A stretch of 64,000 nt of DNA from Thermococcus pacificus (lineage in GTDB: Archaea > Methanobacteriota_B > Thermococci > Thermococcales > Thermococcaceae): assembly GCF_002214485.1 (NCBI RefSeq), contig NZ_CP015102.1, positions 1,426,001-1,490,000 on the forward strand, read 5' to 3'. This document shows positions 52,250 to 62,138 of the stretch, in pieces. Below the pieces are notes generated by a model. It did not search any database. It saw only the letters and a program-made list of their open reading frames with translations, and had not been told where the DNA came from. The position numbers and the translations under genes were made by a program. Numbering within the stretch: position 1 is the stretch's first letter; every line of letters begins with the position of its first letter.

Positions 52250-52520
52250 GAGGTTAGGTTTAAGTCAGAAGGAGAGAACATCCGAACCGTAACGGAGGAC
52301 TCTATCCTTTGAACCCCCGTAGATGAGCATCCCCAGAAAGAACTGAACGAAGAAGTCCATAAACGTGTAAAAGAACGCCTATTTTTTCCTTTGAAAACTC
52401 GACTAAAAGGCGGGTTTTTCCAGACCTCCCCCCATATCAATCCACAAACGAGGGAAGATTCGCCCACCGCTCCTCGAGCAACTTAAGCTCGTTTTCGCGG
52501 TCCACAAATTCACCAATCAT
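52250..52520 (-). pseudogene. Relic of an archaeal AAA-type ATPase gene (PF01637)
   Basis: From ATG 52520 (complement) the frame reads MIGEFVDRENELKLLEERWA, NLPSFVD and stops at 52437. The start matches that of family members (compare FIDREPELKTLEGLYA of the intact gene at 33844). In another frame just downstream comes SGKTRLLVEFSKEKIGVLL, the family's Walker A lysine region, then further unrelated-looking codons. The rest of the gene is missing. The promoter still holds an inverted repeat (52513-52542). This explains the otherwise empty 390 bases before the ferritin gene. Confidence 0.65.
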
Positions 52521-52542
52521 GATTCGTACTAATCACGATTGG
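52513..52542. promoter_or_regulatory. Inverted repeat at the start of the ATPase relic
   Basis: CCAATCATGATT - CGTACT - AATCACGATTGG is a 12-bp inverted repeat with one mismatch and a 6-base spacer. It covers the start codon of the decayed ATPase gene. The intact ATPase gene at 33844 also has a palindrome over its start codon, so autoregulation by these ATPases or by a shared repressor is conceivable. Confidence 0.5.
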
Positions 52543-52585
52543 GATTTAAAGCTTCTATTCTCAAAAAGTGGAATAAAAAGGAGTA

Positions 52586-53107
52586 TCACTCACCCTGCAG
52601 CAGGAGGCCCGGAAGCTGGGGAGCCCTCGCGCCAAGCTCTCTGTCGAGCATGAAGACCATCTGCGGACTGTCCTGGGCGAGTTTGAGCTGGTCGAGAATC
52701 TTCTTCACGTTGGCCTCTTCCTCAACCTGTTCATTGATGAACCATTCGAGGAACGCCCTCGTCGGGTAGTCCTTTTCCTCCTCCGCCAGAGCCGCCAGCT
52801 CGTGAATTGACCTGCTTATGAACTGCTCGTGTTCGTAGGCCGCCTCAAAGGCCTTAACCGGGGACTCCCACTCCTTAGGCGGCTTCGGAACTTCCCCGAG
52901 TTCAACCCTTCCGTTCCGGTCGTAGATGTAGTTGTAAAACCTCAACGCGTGGCCGAGCTCCTCCTCCGCCTGGGCCTTCATCCAGTTTGCAAAGCCTTCG
53001 AGGCTGAGATCATCGAAGTAAGCTGCCATAGCAAAGTAGAGATACGCGGAATAGAGCTCCTTGTTCATCTGTTCGTTCAGGGCCTTAAGCATCCTTTCAC
53101 TCAACAT
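52586..53107 (-). CDS. Ferritin
   Basis: A 173-aa ferritin forming an iron-storage cage. The four-helix bundle carries ferroxidase residues: Glu in [20 protein letters not shown], the ExxH in [16 protein letters not shown], Glu in [15 protein letters not shown] and [20 protein letters not shown]. There is no haem-binding Met pattern obvious from this, and the length fits Pyrococcus/Thermococcus ferritin. ATG 53107 follows GGTGATG; two earlier in-frame starts (53116, 53113) lie inside that ribosome binding site. A TATA-like AACTTAAATACTCC lies upstream. Confidence 0.96.
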   Translation of the reverse strand: MLSERMLKALNEQMNKELYSAYLYFAMAAYFDDLSLEGFANWMKAQAEEELGHALRFYNYIYDRNGRVELGEVPKPPKEWESPVKAFEAAYEHEQFISRSIHELAALAEEEKDYPTRAFLEWFINEQVEEEANVKKILDQLKLAQDSPQMVFMLDRELGARAPQLPGLLLQGE

Positions 53108-53158
53108 CGCCATCACCGTAGTATGTTCTCATTTGGAGTATTTAAGTTTTAGTTCCGT

Positions 53159-53455
53159 TCATATGAGGCCCACTTTTTTGAGCTCTCCCCTTACCCTTTC
53201 GAACTCTTCAAGTTTACCCCCTGTCACGACCCTCTCCGGATGGAAGGGACAGTCGCAGTAGGGGTACTCAAGGAACGCCCCGTAGGTTCCCATCCCCCTG
53301 GCTATCGCCACTATCTCCTCCTTGTCCATGCCCAGGAGGGGCCTGTGGGCGGGGAATCAACGCGCTCATGGTCCCAAAGTAGAGGTTGGCGAGGATCTGA
53401 CTGGCGACCTGACTGAGGCTGTCTCCGGTGACGATGCATGGGAAGCGGCGTAAGG
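53159..53455 (-). pseudogene. 3' relic of a ThiI-like tRNA sulfurtransferase gene
   Basis: On the minus strand the DNA reads RRFPCIVTGDSLSQVASQIL, ANLYFGTMSAL, then after a frameshift near 53355 HRPLLGMDKEEIVAIARGMG, YPYCDCPFHPERVVTGGKLE, ERVRGELKKVGLI to TGA 53159. GDSLxQVASQxLxNL...RPLxGMDKEEI is the C-terminal PP-loop ATPase pattern of ThiI and relatives. The N-terminal half is absent; the remaining start overlaps the promoter of the nitroreductase gene. The exact parent family (ThiI or a close archaeal relative) is not certain. Confidence 0.7.
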
Positions 53456-53492
53456 GTATTAAAGCCTTTGGAGAACCCTTAATGGTGGTGGC

Positions 53493-54032
53493 ATGGAGTT
53501 CTTCGAAGTCCTTCGCAGGAGGAGAAGCGTGAGGCGCTTTCAGGATAAGCCCGTTCCGGAGGAGCTTGTGGAGAAGCTCTTAGAGGCGGCCTTCCTCTCA
53601 CCGAGTTCCTTCAACAAAAGGCCCTGGCACTTCATCGTGGTTGACGACAAGGAGAAGTTGAAGGCTCTGTCTAAGGCCAAGCTCGGGGCTTCGGGTCTGG
53701 CCACCGCGCCGCTGGCGATAGTTATCACGGCTGACGAGAGCAGGAGCGACGTATGGATTGAGGATGCAAGCATAGCGGCGGAGCACATTCATCTGGCCAG
53801 TTTTGCCCTTGGTTTAAGCTCCTTCTGGGTGCAGATAAGGAACAGGGTGCACAGTGAAGATAAAACGGCCGAGGACTACGTCAGGGAGCTCTTGAACATC
53901 CCCGAAAACTACCGAGTCCTCTGCATCATTGGGATTGGCTATCCCGCGGAGAAGAAGCCTCCGCACGGGGATGAGGTTTTCGAATGGGAAAAGGCTAGTA
54001 AAAACGAGTTCGGGAGGCCGTTTAAACCCTAA
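53493..54032 (+). CDS. Nitroreductase family protein
   Basis: A 179-aa FMN-dependent NAD(P)H oxidoreductase. The N-terminus MEFFEVLRRRRSVRRFQDKP has the FMN-phosphate-binding Arg cluster. SPSSFNKRPWHFIVVDD and EDASIAAEHIHLASFALGLS (FMN/dimer helices) follow, then VLCIIGIGYPAEKKPP. The natural substrate is unknown. ATG 53493 follows GGTGGTGGC and a TATA-like GGTATTAAAGC near 53455-53465. The C-terminus ends close to the converging galT gene. Confidence 0.92.
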   Translation: MEFFEVLRRRRSVRRFQDKPVPEELVEKLLEAAFLSPSSFNKRPWHFIVVDDKEKLKALSKAKLGASGLATAPLAIVITADESRSDVWIEDASIAAEHIHLASFALGLSSFWVQIRNRVHSEDKTAEDYVRELLNIPENYRVLCIIGIGYPAEKKPPHGDEVFEWEKASKNEFGRPFKP

Positions 54033-54040
54033 CCCCCTGC

Positions 54041-55033
54041 TCATTCCACGGCTTCAGGACATCCCCCTTTCGCACCAAGCCTTCCTAAAACCTTTTTACA
54101 CGCCTCCCTCAGCTTCTCGGCGTTCTCTTCTGGAACACCGTCGTAGGTGAACTCCCACGTCCCCATCTCTATTCCCGCGGCGTACTTTATCTTGCCGTTG
54201 TCGCGCAGTATGGGGTAGAACTCTATGTGAAGGTGGTAGAACTCATAGTTTCCTTTGAAGGGCGCCTGGAGGACCATCATGGAGTAGGGCATGTCCCTGC
54301 CAAGGACTTCGTTGAGAGTTCCCGTGGCCACCCTTATAGCCTCCGCTAGGTCTTCCACCTCGTTTTCCTCCAGCTGGGTCAGCCACTGGACGTGCCTTTT
54401 TGGGTAGATATGGATTTCAAAGGGCCAACTCGCGAAGAACGGCATGAAGACGGCAAAGCTCCCGTTCTCGTAGATCAGCCTCTCCCCTTTGAGCTCTTCC
54501 TCGAGGATTCTGCAGAAGAGGCACTCCCCGTGGCGGTTGTAATAATTCCTTGAGTTCTCAAGCTTGAGCCTCGCCTTCAGCGGTATGAACGGAAGCGCGT
54601 AGAGCTGGCCGTGGGGGTGTATGAGGCTTACCCCGATTTCCTCGCCCTTGTTCCTGAAGATGGCGAGGTAGGCAACTTTGGGATTTTTCTTTAATTCCTC
54701 AGTTACATTTTTCCATAATTTAACAACCTTGGCCATCTGCTCGTGAGTGAGCCAGTCGAGGTCCTTGAGGTCGTGCTCCGGGGTTTCCACTATCACGCTG
54801 CACTGGCCGATGGCGCGGGCCTTCTTGTAGAACCCAGCGTTTTCTGGCCTTGGTGCGTCGAAGGAGAGCATCGGGAAGCGGTTCGGCAGGATAAGGACTT
54901 CCCAGCCGTAGCCGGTCTCCTCACTCCCTGGGCAGAAGGGGCAGTAATCCTTGGGCCTCCAAGGCCTCTTTTTTCTCACCGCCGATACCATTACCCACTG
55001 TCCTGTTAAAGGGTTGTAGCGGAGTTCTCTCAT
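54041..55033 (-). CDS. galT: Galactose-1-phosphate uridylyltransferase
   Basis: A 330-aa Leloir-pathway enzyme exchanging UMP between UDP-glucose and galactose-1-phosphate. The N-terminal zinc site uses CPFCPGSEETG and the active site is SLIHPHGQLYALPFIP (H-P-H, second His nucleophile). A second zinc-type pair is CLFCRILEEEL. ETPEHDLKDLDWLTHEQMAK and HLHIEFYPILRDNGK are conserved. It is divergent from the GH1 gene across 55 bases, so the two share a regulatory region. galK and alpha-galactosidase lie further along the same strand. Confidence 0.95.
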   Translation of the reverse strand: MRELRYNPLTGQWVMVSAVRKKRPWRPKDYCPFCPGSEETGYGWEVLILPNRFPMLSFDAPRPENAGFYKKARAIGQCSVIVETPEHDLKDLDWLTHEQMAKVVKLWKNVTEELKKNPKVAYLAIFRNKGEEIGVSLIHPHGQLYALPFIPLKARLKLENSRNYYNRHGECLFCRILEEELKGERLIYENGSFAVFMPFFASWPFEIHIYPKRHVQWLTQLEENEVEDLAEAIRVATGTLNEVLGRDMPYSMMVLQAPFKGNYEFYHLHIEFYPILRDNGKIKYAAGIEMGTWEFTYDGVPEENAEKLREACKKVLGRLGAKGGCPEAVE

Positions 55034-55088
55034 CCTACCACCGCAAGTTTAATTAGTTTTAAGCTTATTATATTTTCCGGGTGAAACC

Positions 55089-56354
55089 ATGGCCCTAAAG
55101 TTCCCGGAGGGTTTCCTTTTTGGCACCGCAACCGCCGCACACCAGATAGAGGGCGAAAACCGCTGGAACGACTGGTGGTACTACGAGCAAATAGGGAAAC
55201 TTCCATACAAATCAGGCAAAGCCTGCAACCACTGGGAGAAATACGAAGAGGACATTGGGCTTATGGCTGAACTCGGCTACAACGCGTACCGCTTCTCAAT
55301 AGAGTGGAGCCGGATTTTCCCGGAGGAGGGCAGATTGAACGAAGATGCCCTCAACCGCTATACTGAAATCCTTGAGCTGCTCCGCAGGAAGGGCATAGAG
55401 CCGAACGTGACACTGCACCACTTCACCTCGCCGTTGTGGTTCATGAAGAAGGGGGGCTTCCTCAGGGAGGAGAACCTCAAATACTGGGAGAAGTACGTGG
55501 AAACCGTTGCCGACATCCTGAAGGGGGTAAAACTCGTCGCGACCTTCAACGAGCCGATGGTATACGTCATGATGGGCTACCTGACCGCCTACTGGCCGCC
55601 TTTCGTCAAGAGTGCATTCAAAGCGTTTAAAGTCGCTGCTAACCTGCTCAAGGCACATGCAATTGCCTACGAGACGCTCCACGGCAGTTTCAACGTGGGC
55701 ATCGTCAAGAACGTCCCAGTAATGCTTCCCGCGAGCGATAGCGAGAGGGACAGAAAAGCTGCTCAGAAGGCGGACAACCTCTTCAACTGGAACTTCATGG
55801 ACGCGATATGGAGCGGGAACTTCAGGGGAGCCTTTAAATCCTACAGAGTCCCGGAGAGCGACGTTGACTTCATCGGGATAAACTACTACACTGCGGCGGA
55901 GGTAAGGCACAGCTGGAACCCGCTGAAGTTCTTCTTTGATGCCAGGGACGCCGAAATCGGGGACAGAAAGACCCAGATGGGGTGGAGCGTTTATCCCGAG
56001 GGCATATATCGGGTCATCAGCAAAATGGCCGGTTACAAAAAGCCCATGTACATAACGGAGAACGGCATAGCAACCCTCGACGACGAGTGGAGGAAGGAGT
56101 TCATAGTCCAGCATCTCCAGTACGTGCACAAGGCCATAAGCGAGGGCTATGACGTCAGGGGCTATTTCTACTGGTCGCTAATGGACAACTACGAGTGGAG
56201 AGAAGGGTTTGAGCCGAGGTTTGGCCTCATAGAGGTGGACTACGACACCTTCGAAAGGAAGCCGAGGGAGAGCGCGTACCTTTACGGAGAGATAGCGAAG
56301 AAAGGAGAGATAGGAGAGGAACTCATTAAAAAATATGGCTTAAAGGGCCTTTGA
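55089..56354 (+). CDS. Glycoside hydrolase family 1 beta-galactosidase/glycosidase
   Basis: A 421-aa GH1 enzyme. It starts FPEGFLFGTATAAHQIEGEN and has the acid/base Glu155 in TFNEPM and the nucleophile Glu324 in YITENGIA, ending in YLYGEIAKKGEIGEELIKKY. Its place among galT, galK and alpha-galactosidase suggests it releases galactose from beta-galactosides in the cytosol, as the family often does. There is no signal peptide. ATG 55089 follows GGGTGAAACC. It converges with the MFS gene, overlapping by 15 bases at the 3' ends. Confidence 0.93.
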   Translation: MALKFPEGFLFGTATAAHQIEGENRWNDWWYYEQIGKLPYKSGKACNHWEKYEEDIGLMAELGYNAYRFSIEWSRIFPEEGRLNEDALNRYTEILELLRRKGIEPNVTLHHFTSPLWFMKKGGFLREENLKYWEKYVETVADILKGVKLVATFNEPMVYVMMGYLTAYWPPFVKSAFKAFKVAANLLKAHAIAYETLHGSFNVGIVKNVPVMLPASDSERDRKAAQKADNLFNWNFMDAIWSGNFRGAFKSYRVPESDVDFIGINYYTAAEVRHSWNPLKFFFDARDAEIGDRKTQMGWSVYPEGIYRVISKMAGYKKPMYITENGIATLDDEWRKEFIVQHLQYVHKAISEGYDVRGYFYWSLMDNYEWREGFEPRFGLIEVDYDTFERKPRESAYLYGEIAKKGEIGEELIKKYGLKGL

Positions 56355-57674
56355 GGCCTTAAGTTCCTCTGCCCTCTTTCTCAGTATTTCCTTTACCGCG
56401 TCCCTGTCCTCTGGGTAGCTCTTTCTTATCCACAGCCACACCAGTGCGCAGGGTATCCAGAACAGCGCGCCTATGAGGAGGGTGTACTGGTAGGCCAGGG
56501 CCTTGCTGTATCCCATGCCCTTTAGGACCTCGATGAGGAAGCCGCCGAACAGCGGCCCCGTGGCTTTTCCAACGTTGTCGAGGATGTTGAAGAGGCCGAA
56601 AACCGTGCCCCTGTCCTCAGGCAGGTTGACCTGGGACACTATGGCCCTGACGTTCGGCCCCGCATAGGAAACGAACTGGACGAAGAGGACGGAGTAAATG
56701 GCTATTCCAACCCAGTGCTGGAGGGTTAGCTTGCTCGGGAGCGGGTAGAGGATTATCCCTATAGCGGCAAGCATGCCTATGAAGATGGCGAGGCCCGTTA
56801 TGACTGCCCTTCCTCCCCTCTGTCTTGCCTCAAAGTAGTCGCCGACGAAGCCGCCGAGGAGGCTCCCAACGACGCTGGAGATTCCGATTATCAGGAGGAC
56901 GAAAGTTGCAGTGGTCTTGTCCATTCCCCTTGTGACCCGAAGAAACGAGACGAGCCAGTACATTATGACGCCCCACGGCACGGTTCCTATTATGCCCTGC
57001 AGGAAGATGAGGATGTTCGTCTTTGTCTGTAAGGACTTTTTGATGGCCTCCCAGTTCAGGCGGTAGGTGTACTCATAGCCAGCTTCGAGGACTTCCCTTA
57101 GCTCTTTCTCGCCTTCCCCCCTCTTCGGCTCCTCGGCGATTATGTAGAAGAGCGGCGCCAGTATAAAGTTCGGAACGGCCGCGATTATGAACGGTGTTCT
57201 CCAGCTCGCTATCATGCCCGCCACTATCATTCCAAAGAGCGTTCCAAAACCGAAGGCCGTCTCGATATACGAGTAGCCCCTGCCGCGCTTCTCCTCCTCA
57301 AACATATCCGCTATGAGGGAGTATCCGATGGGTATTATCGAGCCTATGCCTATTCCCGTGAGGAGCCTCATGGCCAAGAGCTGGTAGTAGCTGTTGACGT
57401 AGGCCGTAAGGAAGCACGGGATTTCACCGAGGAGGACGCCTATCACGAGGAGCTTCTTTCTCTGTCCAATGTCCGACAGGAAGCCCCAGAGCATCGTCAT
57501 TATAGCGCTCGTGGCAACGAATATCGTTGAAACAAGCCCCATCTGGGTTTCACTTATGCCGAACTCCGCCATTATCTCCTCGTAGTTTGGGGGAAGCAGG
57601 TTCTGGTCGGCCATCAAAAACGCCGCCATCAACACAAGCAAAACAATAGAGACCTTTCTGCGCAGGTTCCTCAT
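56340..57674 (-). CDS. MFS transporter, probable galactoside or sugar permease
   Basis: A 444-aa major facilitator protein with 12 helices. Early motifs are ADQNLLPPNYEEIMAEFGIS and LWGFLSDIGQRKKLLVIGVL (the G-x-x-x-D-x-x-x-R-K/R loop 2-3 motif). A long central loop follows (EEPKRGEGEKELREVLEAGY). Close to the C-terminus is FGLFNILDNVGKATGPLFGG. Its position in the galactose cluster suggests transport of galactosides or melibiose-like sugars, which is an inference. The start overlaps the alpha-galactosidase stop by ATGA. Confidence 0.9.
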   Translation of the reverse strand: MRNLRRKVSIVLLVLMAAFLMADQNLLPPNYEEIMAEFGISETQMGLVSTIFVATSAIMTMLWGFLSDIGQRKKLLVIGVLLGEIPCFLTAYVNSYYQLLAMRLLTGIGIGSIIPIGYSLIADMFEEEKRGRGYSYIETAFGFGTLFGMIVAGMIASWRTPFIIAAVPNFILAPLFYIIAEEPKRGEGEKELREVLEAGYEYTYRLNWEAIKKSLQTKTNILIFLQGIIGTVPWGVIMYWLVSFLRVTRGMDKTTATFVLLIIGISSVVGSLLGGFVGDYFEARQRGGRAVITGLAIFIGMLAAIGIILYPLPSKLTLQHWVGIAIYSVLFVQFVSYAGPNVRAIVSQVNLPEDRGTVFGLFNILDNVGKATGPLFGGFLIEVLKGMGYSKALAYQYTLLIGALFWIPCALVWLWIRKSYPEDRDAVKEILRKRAEELKASKAL

Positions 57675-58756
57675 TCTTCACCCCTCCATGATTTATAAAT
57701 CGCCCGGAAGGCATCGAGCCTCCTCTCGGGGAGGGGCTCCCAGCCCCGGGCATCGCTGTTTTCAGCAAGGAAGGCGAGCTCCCCTTTAGCAGAGGGCGTG
57801 AGCATGTTGAGCCGCGCGTTGCCCCCGTCCTCCGTCCAAATCCTCAGGCTCTTGTCGGGGGCCCAGCTTGAGGTTCTCAGGTAGAGCTCCTTCCCGCTGT
57901 GCCTCATCCTGGACGGAAGGCAGGGCTCCGTCCCGAGTTCCTCGAGAAGTTCGAGGAGGCCTTTAACGTCCATCCTCCTCCCGGCCAGGTCGCGGTAGCC
58001 TATGAACTCTATGTCAGTGCCGTAGAGGAGCACGTCGTCCTTTTCCCTGAGCCAGCCGGCGACCTTTTTGGGGCTCATGAGGGGGAAGCGCCCTATGCCG
58101 AGCATCACCGCCGTGTTGATTGCAACCCAGACCGGCACGGCCTCGATGTCTTTGACGGCCTTCAGGGTGACTTTGCCCCCAAAGGCCAGGCCTATCGCCT
58201 TCTTCAGCTCCCTGAGGCCGAGGAGGTAGTTTAGGTACACGTTCCCCTCTCCCCGCTGGGCCTTTATTAGGTGCGGATAGAGGGGTTTTATCGGTTTTAC
58301 CACGGAGTTGAGGTGGTTCGAGAGGAGCATTGCCTCGCCGTCGGCGAAGAGGTACTCATAGCCGTTATCCCTCAGAATGGCCGGGATTATGGGGTCGTAG
58401 GCAAGCTCGGGCAACCAGAATCCCCTCGGGGAGACCCCAAAGAGCTCTTCCTTGATTTCCCTGTCCCTCACCACCTGGGCCTCCACCCTGTCGAGGGGGA
58501 GGAGAGGAAGAATGGCGTGGGTGTAAGATGTTCCGATGATTTCTATGAGGCCGGTTTCTATTCCATCGCGGATAAGGGAAAGAACCTCCTCGGAGAGAAG
58601 GCCGAGGGTGTAGCCCGTCACGTTGAGGCCGAAGGGGACTTCCGCCTTCAGGAGCTCGTTGAGGACGGGGAGATAGGCCTTTTCAATGACCTTTGGGATT
58701 TCTGCCTTGGGAATCTCCGCGTACTGCAGGTTGCCGTGAAAAACGAGGGCCCTCAT
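57671..58756 (-). CDS. galA: GH57 alpha-galactosidase
   Basis: A 361-aa family 57 glycosidase. Conserved region 3 is GFWLPELAYDPIIPAIL, where Glu117 corresponds to the nucleophile reported for the Pyrococcus furiosus alpha-galactosidase. LYGTDIEFIGYRD holds the acid/base Asp region. The enzyme is shorter than GH57 amylases and matches the about 364-aa alpha-galactosidase, which is also encoded beside galK in P. furiosus. The N-terminus ALVFHGNLQYAEIPKAEIPK is typical. Its ATG directly follows the galK stop, and its 3' end overlaps the MFS start. Confidence 0.92.
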   Translation of the reverse strand: MRALVFHGNLQYAEIPKAEIPKVIEKAYLPVLNELLKAEVPFGLNVTGYTLGLLSEEVLSLIRDGIETGLIEIIGTSYTHAILPLLPLDRVEAQVVRDREIKEELFGVSPRGFWLPELAYDPIIPAILRDNGYEYLFADGEAMLLSNHLNSVVKPIKPLYPHLIKAQRGEGNVYLNYLLGLRELKKAIGLAFGGKVTLKAVKDIEAVPVWVAINTAVMLGIGRFPLMSPKKVAGWLREKDDVLLYGTDIEFIGYRDLAGRRMDVKGLLELLEELGTEPCLPSRMRHSGKELYLRTSSWAPDKSLRIWTEDGGNARLNMLTPSAKGELAFLAENSDARGWEPLPERRLDAFRAIYKSWRGEE

Positions 58757-59890
<1,134 letters not shown>

Positions 59891-60024
59891 CTATGGGGGA
59901 AAGTTGTCAAAAGGCAGTCCGAGCATTTTTAAGTTCAGGGTTTCCATTGAAATTTGGGGTCATGAGAAAATTTCATGGCCTTTAACTACTCAACAAAAGC
60001 CGTAGAAGGTTTGGAGGGGGAAGA

Positions 60025-61401
60025 ATGGGCGAGAAAGTCACAAAGGGCGTCCAAATTTTACGGGGAGACCCTAAAAAAGCCATAATAAAGCTCTCAATAC
60101 CCATGATGATAGGCATGTCCGTCCAGACGGTTTACAATCTGGCCGATGGTATATGGGTCTCCGGCCTTGGCCCTGAGGCGCTGGCTGCGGTGGGTCTGTT
60201 TTTCCCGGTTTTCATGGGTATAATAGCCCTTTCCTCCGGCCTCGGAATAGGTGCGAGCTCGGCGATAGCGAGAAGGATAGGGGCTAAAGACAAAAAGGGC
60301 GCCGACAATGCCGCGATACACTCCCTGATTTTAGCCCTCATCCTTGGCATTCTGCTGACCGTTACCATGCTCCCCATCATAGGTCAGATTCTGACGGCCA
60401 TGGGCGCAAAGGGCAGGGCTGTTGAACTTGCCATTGAGTACTCACGCGTCCTCCTGATAGGTGCGGTGGTTATGGTTTTCAACAACGTTGGCAACGGGAT
60501 TCTAAGGGGAGAGGGAGACGCGAACAGGGCTATGTATGCCATGGTCCTCGGCTCGGGTCTGAACATAGTCCTCGACCCGGTATTCATCTACACCCTTGGT
60601 TTTGGAGTAGTTGGGGCAGCCTACGCCACGCTCCTTTCGATGATCGTGACGTCTCTCTTCATAGCATACTGGCTCTTCATAAAGCGCGATACCTATGTGG
60701 ACATAACCCTGAGGGACTTCTCTCCCAGCAAGGAAGTCCTGAAGGACATACTCCGCGTCGGAATCCCCTCGTCGCTTGCACAGCTCACGATGTCCATAGC
60801 TATGTTCTTCCTCAACAGGATAGCTATCATGGCAGGGGGCGAAAACGGGGTTGCGGTGTTCACGAGTGCGTGGCGCGTCACGATGCTCGGGATAGTGCCC
60901 ATCCTCGGAATGGCTTCCGCCACGACAGCGGTTACGGGAGCCGCCTATGGCGAAAGGAACATCCAAAAGCTCGAAACTGCTTACTTGTATGCCATAAAGC
61001 TCGCCTTTATGATAGAGCTCGGGGTCGTGGCGTTCATAATGGTATTTGCCCCTCAGATCTCGTACCTCTTCACCTACTCAGAATCGGCGCTCGTGATAAA
61101 AGAAGGCCTAATAGAGGCCCTCAGAACCCTTCCGATTTTTCTCGTGCTCACACCATTCGGCATGATGACCTCGGCAATGTTCCAGGGAATCGGGGAGGGC
61201 GAAAAGTCCCTCGTGCTCACGATATTTCGGACGGTAGTTATGCAGGTGGGCTTTGCATACTTGTTCGCCAACTACACGGGTTTTGGCCTTATAGGGGTAT
61301 GGATGGGAATCGTGCTCGGAAACATGGTGGCCGCGGTAGTTGGCTTCACCTGGGGGAGGTTGAGGGTAAAACAGCTGAAAGAGGCGTTTGGAGATTCTTA
61401 G
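60025..61401 (+). CDS. MATE family efflux transporter
   Basis: A 458-aa multidrug and toxin extrusion protein with 12 helices. The N-terminus is ILRGDPKKAIIKLSIPMMIG and the first bundle has TVYNLADGIWVSGLGPEALA. The second bundle repeats the pattern with GENGVAVFTSAWRVTMLGIV. The family exports cationic drugs using Na+ or H+, and DinF-like archaeal members such as Pyrococcus furiosus PfMATE are well known. ATG 60025 follows GGAGGGGGAAGA. Monocistronic; the 140 bases before it contain only a promoter-like AGCATTTTTAAGT. Confidence 0.94.
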   Translation: MGEKVTKGVQILRGDPKKAIIKLSIPMMIGMSVQTVYNLADGIWVSGLGPEALAAVGLFFPVFMGIIALSSGLGIGASSAIARRIGAKDKKGADNAAIHSLILALILGILLTVTMLPIIGQILTAMGAKGRAVELAIEYSRVLLIGAVVMVFNNVGNGILRGEGDANRAMYAMVLGSGLNIVLDPVFIYTLGFGVVGAAYATLLSMIVTSLFIAYWLFIKRDTYVDITLRDFSPSKEVLKDILRVGIPSSLAQLTMSIAMFFLNRIAIMAGGENGVAVFTSAWRVTMLGIVPILGMASATTAVTGAAYGERNIQKLETAYLYAIKLAFMIELGVVAFIMVFAPQISYLFTYSESALVIKEGLIEALRTLPIFLVLTPFGMMTSAMFQGIGEGEKSLVLTIFRTVVMQVGFAYLFANYTGFGLIGVWMGIVLGNMVAAVVGFTWGRLRVKQLKEAFGDS

Positions 61402-61547
61402 GCCTATTATTTCATCATTTCCGAAAAGTTTTGTTTTTCCATCTCCCTCAGAAGCCTTTCAATCTGGAATATCCCCCACTTTGACTTTTCCACTCCGCAA
61501 AAAATAAACGTCATAAAAGCCCCCGGAGAGGTTATGAAGGGGTGCTT

Positions 61548-61754
61548 ATGGAAGCGAGAGTTTGCAAATTCTGTGCCGGGGAAAACCTGAAGGATGTTGT
61601 TAGAGCCCTTAAAGAGCGGGGCTTTAATGTGAGCGTGGCGGAATGCATAGGGCTCTGTGCAAAGTACGAGTGCGGAAACATAAACGTCATAGCCGGCAGA
61701 AGGGAGATATCCGTCAAGAGCTTAGATGAGTTCATAGAGGCCCTGGAGGGATGA
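61548..61754 (+). CDS. Small four-cysteine protein, thioredoxin-fold-like
   Basis: A 68-aa protein with CKFCAGENLKDVVRALKERG, CIGLCAKYECGNINVIAGRR and a helical end (SLDEFIEALEG). The Cys pattern and the beta-alpha-beta order resemble small thioredoxin-like [2Fe-2S] or DUF1450-type proteins, but I cannot assign a family firmly. ATG 61548 follows AAGGGGTG. It overlaps the DsrE-like gene by ATGA and so begins a four-gene redox operon. Confidence 0.75.
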   Translation: MEARVCKFCAGENLKDVVRALKERGFNVSVAECIGLCAKYECGNINVIAGRREISVKSLDEFIEALEG

Positions 61755-62086
61755 AAATGGTGAAGGCCCTTGTGATAATCTCCAGCAGCGATGACAAAGC
61801 CCTCGTTGGTTTTATGTGGTCTACAAACGCCCTCAAATACAAGTGGGTGGAAGACGTTGAGGTGATACTCTTCGGCCCCATCGAGAAGGCCGTGGCGGAG
61901 GGGGATGAACGTTTTCTCCCATGGATCGAGAAGCTTAAGGAGCTTGGAAAGCTCCCGATAGCCTGTAAGAGAATTGCAGAGCTCGAAGGGTTCGAGGTTT
62001 CCCTTGAAAAGCACGCCAAAGTCGAATACGTGGGCAAAATAATTGCAGAGTATTTGGAAAAAGGCTACGTTCCAATGACATTTTAA
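61751..62086 (+). CDS. DsrE-like family protein
   Basis: A 111-aa alpha/beta protein (LVIISSSDDKALVGFMWSTN, EVILFGPIEKAVAEGD, ACKRIAELEGFEVSLEKH, VGKIIAEYLEKGYVPMTF). The layout, with a mid-protein Cys after a helix (IACKRIA), fits the DsrE/DsrF-like sulphur-relay fold. It probably handles sulphane sulphur or acts as a redox partner of its operon mates. ATG 61751 overlaps the previous stop; ATG 61757 is a possible later start. Confidence 0.78.
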   Translation: MKMVKALVIISSSDDKALVGFMWSTNALKYKWVEDVEVILFGPIEKAVAEGDERFLPWIEKLKELGKLPIACKRIAELEGFEVSLEKHAKVEYVGKIIAEYLEKGYVPMTF

Positions 62087-62138
62087 TGAAAAATCCTTCA
62101 AGAAAAGCCTTTTTAACGGCGTTATTGAGCTATTTCGG

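Noticed and set aside
52162-52467. 101-codon minus-strand ORF upstream of the anion transporter
   Set aside because: Its translation is low-complexity Ser/Phe/Arg. A different frame of the same DNA shows the AAA ATPase relic, which explains the region better.
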